From Macrobrachium rosenbergii (taxonomy: Eukaryota > Arthropoda > Malacostraca > Decapoda > Palaemonidae), in the NCBI RefSeq assembly GCF_040412425.1, contig NC_089781.1:54403986-54467985 (forward strand): a stretch of 64,000 nt of DNA, read 5' to 3'. Position numbers and translations under genes: made by a program. Under the pieces are notes generated by a model. It ran no database searches, had not been told where the DNA came from, and was given only the letters and a program-made list of their open reading frames with translations. Of the stretch, positions 23,210 to 37,300 are shown one piece after another. The stretch's first letter is position 1. Every line of letters starts with the position of its first letter.

Positions 23210-26120
23210 AGTACTGAGTTTGAAAAGTTAAAGATGAGTAAAATAAAAGTACTGAAAAGATAAAGATGTAAAACAGAAAAGTCTGAGGTTGAAAAGTTAA
23301 AGATGAGTAAAATAGAAAAGTACTGAAAAGACTAAAGAATAGATAAAATAGAAAAGACTGAAAGTTAAAGATGAGTAAAATAGAAAGGTACTGAGGTTAA
23401 AGATGAGTATGAAAGTTAAAAGATGAAAAGTTAAGAATAAAAGTACTAAAGAAGTTAAGATGAGTAAAATTAGAAATGTACTGAGATTGAAAAGAAGAGA
23501 TGAGTAAAATAGAAAAGATGAGATTGCAAAGTAAAGATGAGTAAAATAAAAGTCCTGAGATTAAAAGTTAAAATGAGTAAAATAGAAAAGACTGAGATTG
23601 AAAATTAAAGATGAGTAAAATAGAAAGTACTGAGATTAAAAGTTAAAGATGAATAAAATATAAAAGTACTGAGATTTAAAAGATTAAGATGAGTAAAATA
23701 AAAAGTACTGAATTGCAAAAATGAAAATATAAAGTACTAAGATTGCAAAGTTAAAGATGAGTAAAAAAGAAAAGTACTGAGAGAAAAGTTAAAAGAGGTA
23801 AGTAAAATAAAAGTATTGAGATTGCAAAAGTTAAAGATGAGTAAAAACAGAAAAGTACTGCAGATTGCAAAGTTAAAGATGAGTAAAATAAAAAGTACTG
23901 AGATTGCAAAAGTTAAAGATTAGTAAAATAGAAAAGTACTGAGATTGAAAAGTTAAAGATGGGTAAAATAGAAAATGTACTAAGATAATAAACTGTAAAA
24001 TAGAAAAAGTATTGATTCAAAAAGATGAGTAAAAAATATGAAAAGTACTGAGATTGAAAATTTAAAGTTGAATAAAATAGAAAAAAGATGTACTAAAATA
24101 GAGACTGCAAAGATAAAGATGAGTAAAATAGAAAACTGAGTACTGAGATTGAAAAATTTAAAGATGTGTAAAAATAAAAAAAAGTTTGAGATTGAAAAGA
24201 TAAAGATGAGCAAAATAGAAAAGTACTGAGATTCAAAAGTTAAAGATGAGTAAAATAAAAAATACTGAGATTGCAAAATTAAAAATGAGTAAAATAGAAA
24301 AGTACTGAGATTGTAAAGTTAAAGATGAGTAAAATATAAAAGTACTGAGATTGCAAAGTTTAAAGATAAAAGCAAAGATAAAATTATTGAGATTGCAAAG
24401 TTATGAGTAAAAAGAAAATTACTGAAACTGCAAAAAGATGAGTTAAAATAAAAACTGAGATTGCAAAGTTAAAGATGAGTAAAATAGAAAAGTACTGAGA
24501 TTGAAAAAGTTAAAAATGAGTAAAATAGAAAAGTAATGAGACTGAAAAGTTAAAGATGAGTAAAATAGAAACAGTTGAAAAGTTAAAGATGAGTAAAATA
24601 GAAAAGTACTGAGATTGAAAAGTTAAAGATGAGTAAAATATAAAATTAAAGATTGAAAAGTTAAAATGAGTAAAATAGAAAAGTACTGAGATTGAAAAAG
24701 TTAAAAGAAGTAAAATAGAAAAGATTGCAAGTTAAAGATGAATAAAATAAAAAAGTACTGAGATTGAAAAAGATAAAGATGAGTAAAACAGAAAAGTACT
24801 GAGATTAAAAGATAAAGATGAGTAAAATAGAAAAGTACTGAGATTGAAAAGTTAAGATAAAATTAGATACTGAGATTGAAAAGTTAAAGATGAGTAAAAT
24901 AAAGGTACTGAGATTGAACAAAGTTAAAAATAAAAAGTAAAATAAGAAAGGTTAAAGATGAGATTGAGAACTGACAAAGATTAAAGATAAAGATTGCAAA
25001 GTAAACAGAAAAAGTACTGAGATTGCAAAGTTAAAGATAAGTAAAAAGATGAGATTAAAAGTTAAAGATGAGTAAAATAGAAAAGTACTGGGATTGAAAA
25101 TTTAAAGATGAGTAAAATAGAAAAAGTAATGAATTAAGTTAAAGATTAAAAAGATAAAGATTGAAAAGTTAAAATAGAAAAAAGTGAAAAAGTTAAGGAT
25201 GAGTAAAATATAAAATTTGATTGCAAAGTTAAAGATGAGAAAAAACAGAAAAGTGCTGAGATTGCAAAGATAAAGATGAGTAAAATAGAAAAGTACTGAG
25301 ATTGAAAGTTAAATATGAGTAAAATAGAAAAGTACTGATTTAAAGATAAGTAAAATAGAAAAGTACTGAGATTGAAAAGTTAAAGATGGTAAAGTAAAAC
25401 TGAGATTAAAAAGTTAAAGAGAGTAAAGAAAAGTACTGAGATTGAAAAGTTAAAGATGAGTAAAATATTAAAAGTTACTGAGACTGAGGTTGATGAGTAA
25501 AATAAAAGATGATTAAAATAAAAATAACATAAAACTCCAAAAGAAGATGAGTAAAATATAAAATTACTGAGATTGCAAAGTTAAAGATGGGTAAAATAGA
25601 AAAAGTACTGAGATTGCAAATTTAAAGATGAGTAAAATAAAAAGTACTGAGATTGAAAGCAAAGTATAAAGATGAGTTAAGATGAGAAAAAGTACTGAGA
25701 TTGAAAAGTTAAAGATGAGTAAAAATAAAAGTACTAAGATTAGCAAAAGAAAGATAAGATTGCTAAAAAAGAGAAAAGTACTGAGTTTGAAAAGTTAAAA
25801 AGATGGGCAAAATATAAAAGTACTGAGATTGAAAGTTAAAGATTAGTTAAAGATGAGTAAAATAGTAAAATAAAAGTATTGAGATTGATAAAGATTTAAA
25901 GATGAGATTAAAATTTAAAGGTGAGTAAATGAAACTACTGAGATTGCAAAGATAAAGATGAGTAAAATAGAAGAGTACAAAGATTGCAAAGTTTAAGATA
26001 GGTAAAATAGAAAGGTACTAAGACTGAAAAGTTAAAAATGAGTAAAATAGAAAGGTAAGACTTCAAAGTTAAAGACGAGTAAAACAGACAAGTACTGAGA
26101 TTGAAAATTTAAAAATGAAT

Positions 26121-26280
26121 AAAATAGAAAGGTACTGAGACTGCAAAGATAAAGATGAGTAAAATAGAAAAGTACTGGGATTGAACATTTAAAGATGAGT
26201 AAAATAGAAAAGTAAGAGATTGAAAAGTTAAAGAGGAGTAAAATATAAAAGTACTGAGATTGAAAAGTTAAAGATGAGTA
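26121..26280 (+). repeat. Multi-monomer block, further copy
   Basis: The left half, with GGTACTGAGACTGCAAAGAT and TACTGGGATTGAACATTTAA, matches 17012-17085. The right half matches 23071-23160. This is a mosaic of two variant blocks. Confidence 0.75.
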
Positions 26281-29264
26281 TAATAGAAAAGTACTGAGGT
26301 TACAAAGTAAAAGATGATAAAAAGACTGAGCCTGAAAAGTTAAAGATGAGTAAAATATTGCAAAGTTAAAGATGAGTAAAATAGAAAAGTACTGAGATTG
26401 AAAAGTTGAAGATGAGTAAAATAAAATATAAAAAAGTACTGAGATTACAAAGTTAAAGATGAGTAAAAAGAAAAACTAAGACAAAAGCAAAGATGAGTAA
26501 GAAAGGTACTGAGACTGCAAAAGTTAAAGATGAGTAAAATAGAAAAGTACTGAGACTGCAAAGTTAAAGATAAAAATATAAAAGTTTTGAGATTGCAAAG
26601 TTAAAGATGAAAAAAAATACTGAGAAAAGTTAAAGATGAGTAAAATAGAAAAGTACTGAGATTTAAAAAGTTAAAGATGAGTAAAATAGAAAAAGTACTG
26701 AGATTGAAAAGTTAAAGATGATTAAAATAGAAAATGTAGAGAACTGAAAAAGGTAAAGATGAGTAAAATTGAAAAGTAGAGATTGCAAAGTTAAAGATGA
26801 GTAAAATAGAAAAATATTTGAGAAAGATAAAATGAGTAAAACAGAAAAGTACTAAGATTGCAAAATAAAGATGTGTAAAACAGAAAGACACTGATATTGA
26901 AAAGTTAAAGATGAGTAAAATAGAAAGGTACTAAGACTGAAAAGTTAAAGATGATTAAAATAGAAAAGCACTAAGACTGAAAAGTTAAAGACCAGTAAAA
27001 TATAAAAGTACTGAGATTGAAAAGTTAAAGACCAGTAAAATATAAAAGTACTGAGATTGAAAAAGTAAAGATGAGTAAAATAGAAAAGTACTGAGATTAA
27101 AAATTTAAAGATGAGTAAAATAGAAAGACACTGAGACTGGAAAGTTAAAGATGAGTAAAATAGAAAAGCACGGAAATTGCAAAGTTAAAGATGAATAAAA
27201 TAGAAAAGTACAGATATTGCAAAGATAAACATGAGTAAAACAGAAAAGTAATGAGATTTATGAGATTAAAAAGTTAAAGATGAGTAAAATAGAAAGGTAC
27301 TGAGACAGAAAAGTTAAAGATGAGTAAAATAGAAAGGCACTGTGACTGAAAAATTAAAGATGAGTAAAGTAGAAAAATGCTGAGATTGAAAAGTTAAAGA
27401 TGAGTAAAATAGAAAAGTACTGAGATTGAAAAGTTAAATATGAGTAAAATAGAAAAGTACTGAGATTGAAAACTTAAAGATGAGTAAAATAGAATAGTAC
27501 TGACATTGCAAAGTTAAAGAAGAGTAAAATAGAAAATTACTGAGATTAAAAAGTTAAAGATGGGTAAAAGAGAAAAGTACTAAGATTACAAAATTAAATA
27601 TGAGTAAAATAAAAAATTACTGAGATTGCAAATTAAGATGAGTAAAATAGAAAAGTACTGAGATTGTAAAGTTAAAGATGAGTAAAATATAAAAGTACTG
27701 AGATAGAAAAGTTAAAGATGAGTAAAATAGAAAAGTACTAATATTGAAAAGTTAAAGATGGGTGAAATATATAAATACTAAGTTTGAGAAGTTAAGATGA
27801 GTAAAATAGAAAACTACTGAGACTGAAAGGTTAAAAATGAGTAAACAGAAAAGTACTGAAATAGCAAAGTTAACGATGAGTAAAACAGAAAAGTATGAGA
27901 TTGCAAAGTTAAAGATGAGTAAAATAGAAAAGTATTGAGATTGCAAAGTTAAAGATGGGTAAAATAAAAAAGTACTGAGATTGCAAAAGATTAAATTAAA
28001 TGATGCAAAAATAGAAAAGTAAACTGAGATTGCAAAGTTAAAGATGAGTAAAATAGAAAGGTACTGAGATTGAAAAGTTAAAAATGAGTAAAATAGAAAG
28101 GTTACTAAGATTGAAAATTAAAAGATGAAAAGTATAAAAAAGTTGAGATTTTAAAAAGTTTAAAAAGGAATAAAATATAAAGGTATTGAGATTGCAAAGA
28201 TGAAGATGAGTAAAACAGAAAAGTACTGAGATTGAAAAGTTAAAGATGAGTAAAATAGGAAAGTACTGAGATTGCAAAAAGTTAAAGATGAGTAAAATAT
28301 AAAAGTATTGCAAGGTTAAAGATGGATTAAAATAGAAAAGTACTGAAACAAAAGTGAGGTAAAAAGATGAGATTAAAATAGAAAGGTACTGAGTTTGAAA
28401 AGTTAAAAAATTAATCAAATATAAAGTTAAAGATGAGAAAATAAGCCAAGTGATAGTTAAAGATGAGTAAAATAGAAAAACTGTACTGAGATTGCAATAA
28501 GATAAGTAAATATAAAAAGATGATTAGAAATTTAAAATAGTAAGGAGAAGAGTTGGAAAAAGTTAAAAAGTAAAATATAAAAAGTACTAAGATTGAAAAG
28601 TTAAAGATGAAAAATAGAAAAAAGATGCAAGTTAAAAGTAAAATAGAAAAGTAATGAGATTGCAAAAGTTAAAAAGTAAAATAAAAAAGATGATTTAAAA
28701 GAAAAATAGAAAAGTACTGAGTTTGAAAAGTTAAAGATGAGCAAAAATAAAAGATACTGAGATTGAAAAGTTAAAGGATAAAAACTAAACACTGAGACTG
28801 AAAAGTTAAAGATGAGTAAAAATAAAAGTACTGAGTTGCAAAGTTAAAGATGAGTAAAATAGAAAAGTACTGAGATTGCAAAAGTTAAAGATGAGTAAAA
28901 TAGAAAAGTACTAAGATTGAAAAAAGTTAAGATGAGTAAAATAGAAAGGTACTGAGACTGCAAAGTTAAAGATGAGTAAAATAGAAAAGTACTGAGATTC
29001 CAAAGAAAATGCTAAAATAGAAAAGTAAGATTGAAAAAGTTAAAAGATGAGTAAAATAAAAAGTACTGAGATTTGTTAAAGATAAGTAAAATTAAAGACT
29101 GAGACTGAAAAGTAAAAGAAGTAAAATATAAAAGTACTGAGTCTGAAAAGTTAAAGATGAGTAAAATAGAAAAGTACTAAGATTGAAAAGTTAAAGATGA
29201 GTTAAAATAGAAATGTACTGAGATTGCAAAGTTAAAGATGAGTAAAATAAGAAGGTACTGAAAC

Positions 29265-29400
29265 TTCAAAACTAAACATGAGTAAAATTGAAATGTACTG
29301 AGATTGCAAAGGTAAAGATGAGTAAAATAGAAATGTAGTGAGATTGCAAAGATAAAGATGAGTAAAATAGAAAAGTGCTGAGATTGAAAAGTTAAAGATA
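29265..29400 (+). repeat. Multi-monomer variant block, copy 2
   Basis: Same linked variants as 17523-17650, offset 11742 bp, with single-base differences such as AAATGTAGTG for AAAAGTAGTG. Confidence 0.75.
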
Positions 29401-29499
29401 GAGTAAAATAAAAAAAAGTAAAATAGAAAATATAAAGATTGCAAAAGTTAAAGAAGTAAAATAGAAAAAAGTATGAGATTGCAAAGTTGAAGATGAGTA

Positions 29500-32400
29500 A
29501 AATAGAAAAGAACTGAGATTGCAAAGTTAAAGATGAGTAAAAGAGTCAATACTAAGAAATTAAATGAGTAAATAGAAAACTACAAAACTGCAGTTAAAGA
29601 TGAGTAAAAAATTGAAAATGTACTGAGATTGAAAAGTTAAAGATGAGTAAAATAGAAAAGTACTGAGATTGCAAAGTTAAAGATAAAGTAAAATAGAAAA
29701 GTACTGAGATTGAAAAACTGAGTTAAAGTATGAGTAAAATGAGTAAAAAAAAATTAAGATTAAAATTTAAAGATTTGTAAAATAGAAAAGTATTGAGATT
29801 TTAAAGTTAAAGATAAGTAAAATAAAAAGAACTGAGATTGCAAAGTTAAAGATGAGTAAAATAAAAAGTTACTGAGACTGAAAGTTAAAAAGTTAAAAAG
29901 AGGTTGGAAAAAGTTAAAATGAGAAAAATAGAAATACTGAGATTGAAAAGTTAAAATAAGTAAAATAAAACTCAGATGAAAATTAAAGATGAGACTGCAA
30001 AGATAAAGATACTGAGATTGAGTAAAATTAGTAAAAAATTTAAAAGTTAAAGATGAATAAAAGTATTGAGATTGCAAAGATAAAGATTACAAGTATAAAA
30101 AGTAGAACAGAAGTAAAGATTAAAATTGAAAAAAGTTATAAAGATATAATTAGAAAAGTTAAAGATTGAAAGTTAAAGAGGAGTAAAATAGAAGTACTAG
30201 AAACTGAAAAGTTAAAGATTAGTAAAATAGAAAAGTTAAAGATGAGTAAAATATAAAATGTAATGAGATTTGATTGCAAAGTTAAAAATAGAAGGTAAAG
30301 ATGAGTAAAAAGTACTGGGATTGGATGAGTAAAATAGAAAAAGAGATTGAAAAATTAAAGAGAAGTAAAATATAAAGTACTGAGATTGAAAAAGTTAAAG
30401 ATAAAATAGAAAAGTACTGAGAGTTTGAAAATTAAAATGAGTAAAAAAGAAAAAGTACTGAGTTTGAAAATTAAAGATGAGTGAAAAGAAAAAGAACTGA
30501 GACTAAGATAAAGATAAAATAGAAAAAGGTACTGAGACTGAAAAGATGAGTAAAATAGAAAAATGAGATTGCAAAAAAAGAGCAAAATGTACTGAGATTG
30601 AAAAGTTAAAGATGAGTAAAATAGAAAGTACTGAGAGCTAAAGAATGAAAGACTGAGACTGAAAAGCTAAAGATAAGTAAAACTAAAAGCTGAGTTTGCA
30701 GTTAAATTTGGGCAAAATAAAATTAAAGACTGAAAAGTTAAAATGAGATTGAAAAGTTAAAGATGAGTAAAATAGAATGTACTGAGATTGGTTAAAAAGT
30801 TAAAGGTGGAGTAAAATGAGTAAAATTGAAAGTACTGAGGTTGAAAAGTAAAAGATGAGTAAAAGAAAAGTATTGAATTACAAAGATAAAGTGAGTAAAA
30901 TAGAAAAGTACTAGATTGAAAAGTTAAAGATGAGTAAAATGGAAAATAAAAGTTGAAATAGTAATTGACATTTCAAAGATGAAGATGAATAAAAAAAAGT
31001 TAAAGATTGCAAAGTAAGATGAGTAAAAAAAAAATATTGAGGTTGAAAAAGTTAAAGATGAGTAAAATAGAAAAGTACTGAGATTGCAAAGTTAAAGATG
31101 AGTGAAAATATAAAACTACTGGAGATAGTAAAAAGATAAAGATGATTAAAACAGAAAAGTACTAGTTGAAAAGAAATTAAAAGATGGGAAAGTTAAATAT
31201 AAAATATTGCAAAGTACTGAGTTCTGCAAATTAAAGATGAGTTTAAAGAACTGAGGTTGAAAAAGTTAAAGATGACAAAACAGAAATGTACTGAGATTGA
31301 AAAGTTAAGATGAGTAAAATAGAAAAGTGCTGAGACAAAAAGTTAAAGAAGTAAAATAGAAAACTGTGACTGAAAAATAAAGATGAGTAAATTAGAAAAG
31401 TACTGAGAGGTTCAAAAAGTCAAAAGATGAGTAAAATAGTAAAAATATTGAGATTGCAAAGATAAAGATGAGTAAAACAGAAAGTACTGACATTGAAAGT
31501 TGAGAAGTTAAAGATGAGATTAAAAGTTAAAGATGAGTAAAAAGATAAATTAAGATTGTTCAATATAAGTTAAAGATATTGAGAAAAGATGAGTAAAATT
31601 ATTGAGATTGCAAAAGTTGAAGATGAAAATTTAAAGATTAAAATAGAAAAGTACTAAAATTGCAAAGATAAAGATGAGTAAAATAGAAAAGTACTGAAAT
31701 TGCAAAGTTAAAGATGAGTAAAATAAAAAAAAGTACTGAGATTGCAAAGTTAAAGATGAGTGAAATAAAAAAGTACTTTGAAGGCAAAGTTAAAAAGTAA
31801 AAATAAAAGTACTGAGACTGCAAAAGTTAAAGATGAGTAAAACAGAAAATTACTGAGACTAAAAGTTAAAGATTAAATATAAAACTATTGGATTGCAAAG
31901 TTAAAGATGAGTCAAAAAAGAAAACTGAGATTGCAAAGTTAAAGATGAGTAAAAAGAAAAGTACTGAGATTGCAAGAGTAAAAAGAAAAGTTAATTAAAA
32001 TATAAAAGTAATGAGATTGCAAGACTAAAGTTAAATGAGTAAAATAGAAAAGTAAGACTTATAGAAACAGGTAAAACTAAAGAGGAGTAAAATGAATAAA
32101 ATGAAAGGTAATGAGATTGCAAAGATAAAGATGAGTAAATAGAAAAGTACTGATTTAAAAGATAAAGATGAGTAAAATAGAAAAGCAGTGAGATTGAAAG
32201 ATAAAGATTAGTAAAATAGAAAAGTAAAGATTGAAAAGATAAAGATGAGTAAAACACAAAAGATTAGTTGGAAAAAGTAAAGATGAGTTAAAATAGAAAA
32301 GTACAGAGTTTGAAAACTTAAATGAAAAGTAAAATGAGACTAAAATTCAAAATGAGTAAAATAGAAAAGATAAAGCAAAAATAGAAAAGGACTGAGACTG

Positions 32401-35400
32401 CAAATATAAAGATAAGTAAAATATAAAAGTACTGAGATTGAAAAGAAGAGTAAATAGAAAAGTACTGAGATTAAAAGATAAAGAGAAGTAAAATAAGACT
32501 AAGATTACTAAAATTGCAAAGTTAAAGATGAGTTAGAAAAAAAATGAAAAGTAATGAGGATTGCAAAAGTTAAAAGATGATTTAGATTTTAAAACATGAG
32601 TTTGAAAATGTAAAATAAAATAAAAAGGACTAAACTGAGACTTCAAAAGTTAAAGATAAAATAGAAAATGGTTTGAAGAAATAAAGGAGCAGCAAAATTA
32701 CTGAGACTGCAAAACTGAGATTAAAAAATGAAACACTGGTTAAATATAAAGTAGTATGAAGTTAAAAATGACTAAAATAGCAAATTACTAAGATTGAAAA
32801 GTTAAAGAAATCGAAATGTACTGACATTGCAAAAGTTAAAGGATAAAAATGTAAAACTGAAATGTAAAATATGGTAAAATAAAAAATGTAGATTGCAAAA
32901 GTTAAAGATGAGTAAAACAGAAAAGTAAGTGCAAAATTAAAGTTGAAAAGTATCAATTGATAAAGAGGTAAAAAGAAAAAGTGCACTGAGATTAGAAAAG
33001 TTACTGAGATTGAAAAGTTAAATATGAGTAAAATAAAAAAGTACTAAAATTGCCAAAAATTAAGATTGTAAAACAGAAAAGTACTAAAGATTGCAAAGTT
33101 GACAAAATAAAATATAAAAACTGAGTACAAAGTTAAAAATTAGTAAAACTACAAAACTGAAAAAGTAAAATAAGATTGGTAAGAAAAATTTTAAGATACA
33201 AAGTTAAAGATGGTAAAATAGAAAATACTGAGATACAATGTCTTTAAAGTAAAATAGAAAAAACTAAAAGTTAGATTAAAATGAGTAAAAAATATTAAAG
33301 TATGAGGTAGAAAAAAAAAGTTAAAGATAACTGAAAAGTTGCTTGCAAAGTTAAAGATGAGTAAAACAGAAAGACACTGAGGGAGTTAAGAATGTAAAAT
33401 AGACTAAGTTGAAAAAGGATTAAATGTTAAAGACTAAGTTTAAAAGTAAAAGATAAAAGACAGAAGTTGATTTAAAAAGTTAAAGAATGTTAAAATAAAG
33501 ACACTGAGACTGGAAAGTTAAAAGACCAGTAAAATATAAAAGTACAAATTCAAAGATAGAATAAAGATGAGCAAAAAATTGAGTAAAAAGAAAAGTAATG
33601 AGATTTAAGATTAAGAAAGTTAAAAAGAGAATAAAAGTACCTGAATGAAAAAGTTAAAATGTAAAATAGAAAGAGATTGCAAAATTAAAGATAAGTAAAA
33701 TAGAAAATGCTACTGAAAAGTTAAAGATGAGTAAATTTAAGATGAGTAAAAAATAAAAGAAGTACTGATGTTGCAAAGACTGACATTAAAAATAAAGAGT
33801 AAAACAGAAAAGTAAGAAGTTACTGAAAAGACTGCTAAAATTAAAAATTAAAGATGGAAATAAAAAAATTAAAATAAAAAGGAAAGTATTGATAAAAGGA
33901 TTAACAAAAGATAGTTAAAATGAGTAAAATAGAAAAGCAAGTTGTGACTAAGTTTGTAAAATTAAGGTTAAAGATGAGTAAAAAATAAAATAACAAATGC
34001 TGAGATTGAAAGTTACAAGTTAAAGATGAGTAAAATAGAAAAGTATGAGATTGAAAAGTTAAAGAGGGTAAGATAAAAAGTGCTGAGTAAAATTCGCGCT
34101 TGCCAGGTAAAATAGAAAAATTGCAAGAAGTTAAAGATGAGTTGGAAAAGATTAAAAAGATTAGTAAAAATAGTACTGACATTGCAAAGTTATGAATAAA
34201 ATAAAAAATTTAGAGGGTTGCAAAGATGAAGATGAGTTTACTGAGATTGAGTTAAGATGGTAAAATTAAAGAGAAAGATAATACTAAATAGAAAAGTTAG
34301 AACAAAGTTTAAAATATAAGGAAAGGTTAAAATAAAAAAATTACCAAGTTGCAAAGATAAGATGAGTAAAATAGAAAGGTATTGGGATTGATTTAAGAAG
34401 TAAAAAGTTAAAGTTTGAAGTTGAAGTAAAAAAATTACTGAGATTGAAAAGTTAAAATGAAGTTAAGATGAGAAGTAAAAATGATTAAAATAGAAAAGTA
34501 TAGGTTTGAAAAGAGTTTTAGTAAAATAGATACTAAAGATGAGTAAATAAAAAATATTCTGAGGTGCAAAGTTAAGATGAGTTAAAGATGAGTAAATGGG
34601 TAAAATAGAAAAACTGAGATTGCAAAGTTAGAGATGAGGTAAAATAAAAAATATGAGAGTAAAAGTTAAAGATGAGTTCAAATAGAAAAAGTACTGGAGA
34701 TTACCAAAGTTTGAAAAAGTTAGATGAGTAAAATATAAAAGTTAAGATAGTAAAATTAAGAGAAAAGTTAAAGATGAGTAAAATAGAAAAGTACTGAAAA
34801 AATTTAAAGATGAGTAAATAAAAAGTACTGAGAAAAGTTAAAGATGAGTAAAATTGAAAAGTAAAGTTAAAGTTCAGATGTAAAAAAAAAAAGTATTGAG
34901 ATTGCAAAGTTAAAGAGGAGTAAAACATAAAAACTGAGATTGAAAAATAAAAAGAGATGAAGGACTAAAAAGTTGACAGAGTAAAATTTAAAGTGACAAT
35001 GCAAAAAAGACTGAGACACAAAAAAGTAAAATAGAAGATTGAAAAGTTAAAAGATAGTAAAAAATAGAAGGTACTGAGTGCAAAAAAGATAAGATAAAAC
35101 ATAAAAGTACTGAGAAAAAATAAAGATGAGTAAAATAGAAAAGTATTGAGACTGCAAAAGTTAAAGTTTAGAAAAGATGAGACTACAAAATAAAGATGAT
35201 TAAAAGAAAAGTACTAAGACTGAAAATGCTGAGATTAAAAATTATCAAAAAGAAGGTACTGAGACTGAAAAGTTAAAGATAAGGTAAATACAAAAGTATT
35301 GATACAAAAGTTAAAGATGAGTAAAATATAAGAAGATTGGAAAAATTAAAAGGTGGTAAAATATAAGTAAGCAAGTAAATAGAGATTGAAAAGTTAAAAA

Positions 35401-37300
35401 TCAGAAAAAGAAATGCTAAAATTGAAAAGTTCAGATGGGTAAAATACTGAGACTAAAAAGTTAGAATGAGTAAACTGCAAAGATAAGATGCAAAGGTTAA
35501 AGATAAAAATAGAAAAGCACTGAGGATAAAGATATTTACTGAGATTGAAAAGTTAAAGATGGAAGTAAAAAGAAAAGAATTGGTGCAAAGAAAGATGGAA
35601 GTAAAACAGAAAAGTAATGAAAAAGTTAAAGAGGAGTAAAATAGAAAAGTACTGAGCAAGTTTGAATAAAAGTGAAAAAGTTAAGATGAAACAAGTTAAA
35701 GAAGTAAAATACAGTACTAAGGTTGAAAAGTAAAAGATGATTAAAATAGAAAGAAGTACTGAGTTAAGAGAAGTTAAAGATGGTAAAATAAAAGGTACTA
35801 AAACTCCAAATTTTAAAGATGAGTAAAATAGAAAAGATTACCAAATTAAAATAAGTAAAATATAAAAGGTTGAAATTGAAAAGTTAAAGATGGAGTAAAA
35901 TAAAAGTGCTGAATTGCAATGTTAAAAATGATAAAATAGAAAAGATTGCAAAGTTAAAAGAGTAAAATATAAATGTACTGAGAAAAAAATTATGAGAAGT
36001 AAAATAGAAAAGTACTAAAATTATAAAAGTTAAAGATTGAAAAGTTGAAAAGATGAGTAAAATAGAAAGGTACTGAGGACATTAGGAAAAGTTAAAGATG
36101 AATTCTAAAATTAGAAAGGTACTGAGACTGAAAAGATAAAAAGTAAAAAAGAAAAACTGAGAAAAGATAAAGATGGAAGTAAAATGAAGAAAAAATATGA
36201 GTTTGAGTCTTAGAAGTTAAAGATGGGTAAAATAAAATAAAGTACTGAGACTGAAAAGTTAAGATGATAAAACAGAAATGTAAAATTGCAAGAGTTAAAG
36301 AAAAAATAGAGGAAATAGAAAGTAGGGATTGAAAAGTTAAAGATGAGTAAAATATAAATGTTAAGAGATTGAAAAGTTAAAGATGGTAAAACTGCAGTAC
36401 TAAATAGTAAAAGATTAATAAAACACAAACTCAACATGAGTAAAATAGAAAGGGTACTGAGATTGCAAAGTTAAAGATGAGTAAAATATAAGAAATAAAT
36501 ATGAGTAAAATAGGGAACAAAAAGTTAAAATGGTAAAATGAAAAGTGCTGAGACTGAAGTCAAAAGATAAAAGAATTGAAATGTACTGAAATTGAAAAGT
36601 TAAAGATGGGCAAAAATAAAAATTACTGAAAAGTTAAGAAATAAAAGTATTGAGAGTTAAGCAAACAAGATGATAAAAATAGAGTAAAATTATGGTAAAA
36701 TAAAGAATTAAAACTGAAAGTAGAGACTGCAAAGTTAAAGATTAGAAAAATGATTGAATTACAAAAGTTAAAGATGAGTAAAATATAAAAGTACTGAGAT
36801 TGAAAAGTTAAAGATTGATTAAAAAGAATTTAAGGAAGCAAAATTAAAGATGAGTAAAATAAGAAAAGTACTGAGATTGATAAAGATTAGTAAAATGAAG
36901 ATGAGATAAAATAAACTGAATTGCAAAAGTAAATAAAATTGTACTGAACTACAAAGTTAGAGATAAAGATACACAAGACTGCAAAGTTAGAAAAATAGAA
37001 AAGTAAAATTGCAAAGTTAAAGATGGGTAAATAGAAAAAGTTTTGAGATTGCAAAGTTAAAGATGAGTAAAAAGAAAAGTACTGAGATTGCAAAGTTAAT
37101 GATGGTAAAATATAAAAACTATAAAAGTTAAATGATTAAAATGAAAATACTGATTGAAAAAAGTTAAAAAATAAGGTACAGAAACTGAAAAGGTAAAAAC
37201 AGAAAATTACTAGAGATTGCAAAGTTAAAGATGGGTTAAATAAAAGTACTAAATTGCAAAGATAAAGATGTGTAAAATAGAAAAGTACTGAGATTGAAAA
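29500..37300 (+). repeat. Disordered core of the 40-bp satellite
   Basis: Monomer words are still present everywhere, but the 40-bp register is lost within one or two units by short insertions, deletions and partial words. This is much less regular than either end of the array. A C/G-rich patch, CGCGCTTGCCAGG near 34095-34107, is the only clearly foreign string I noticed. Confidence 0.75.
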
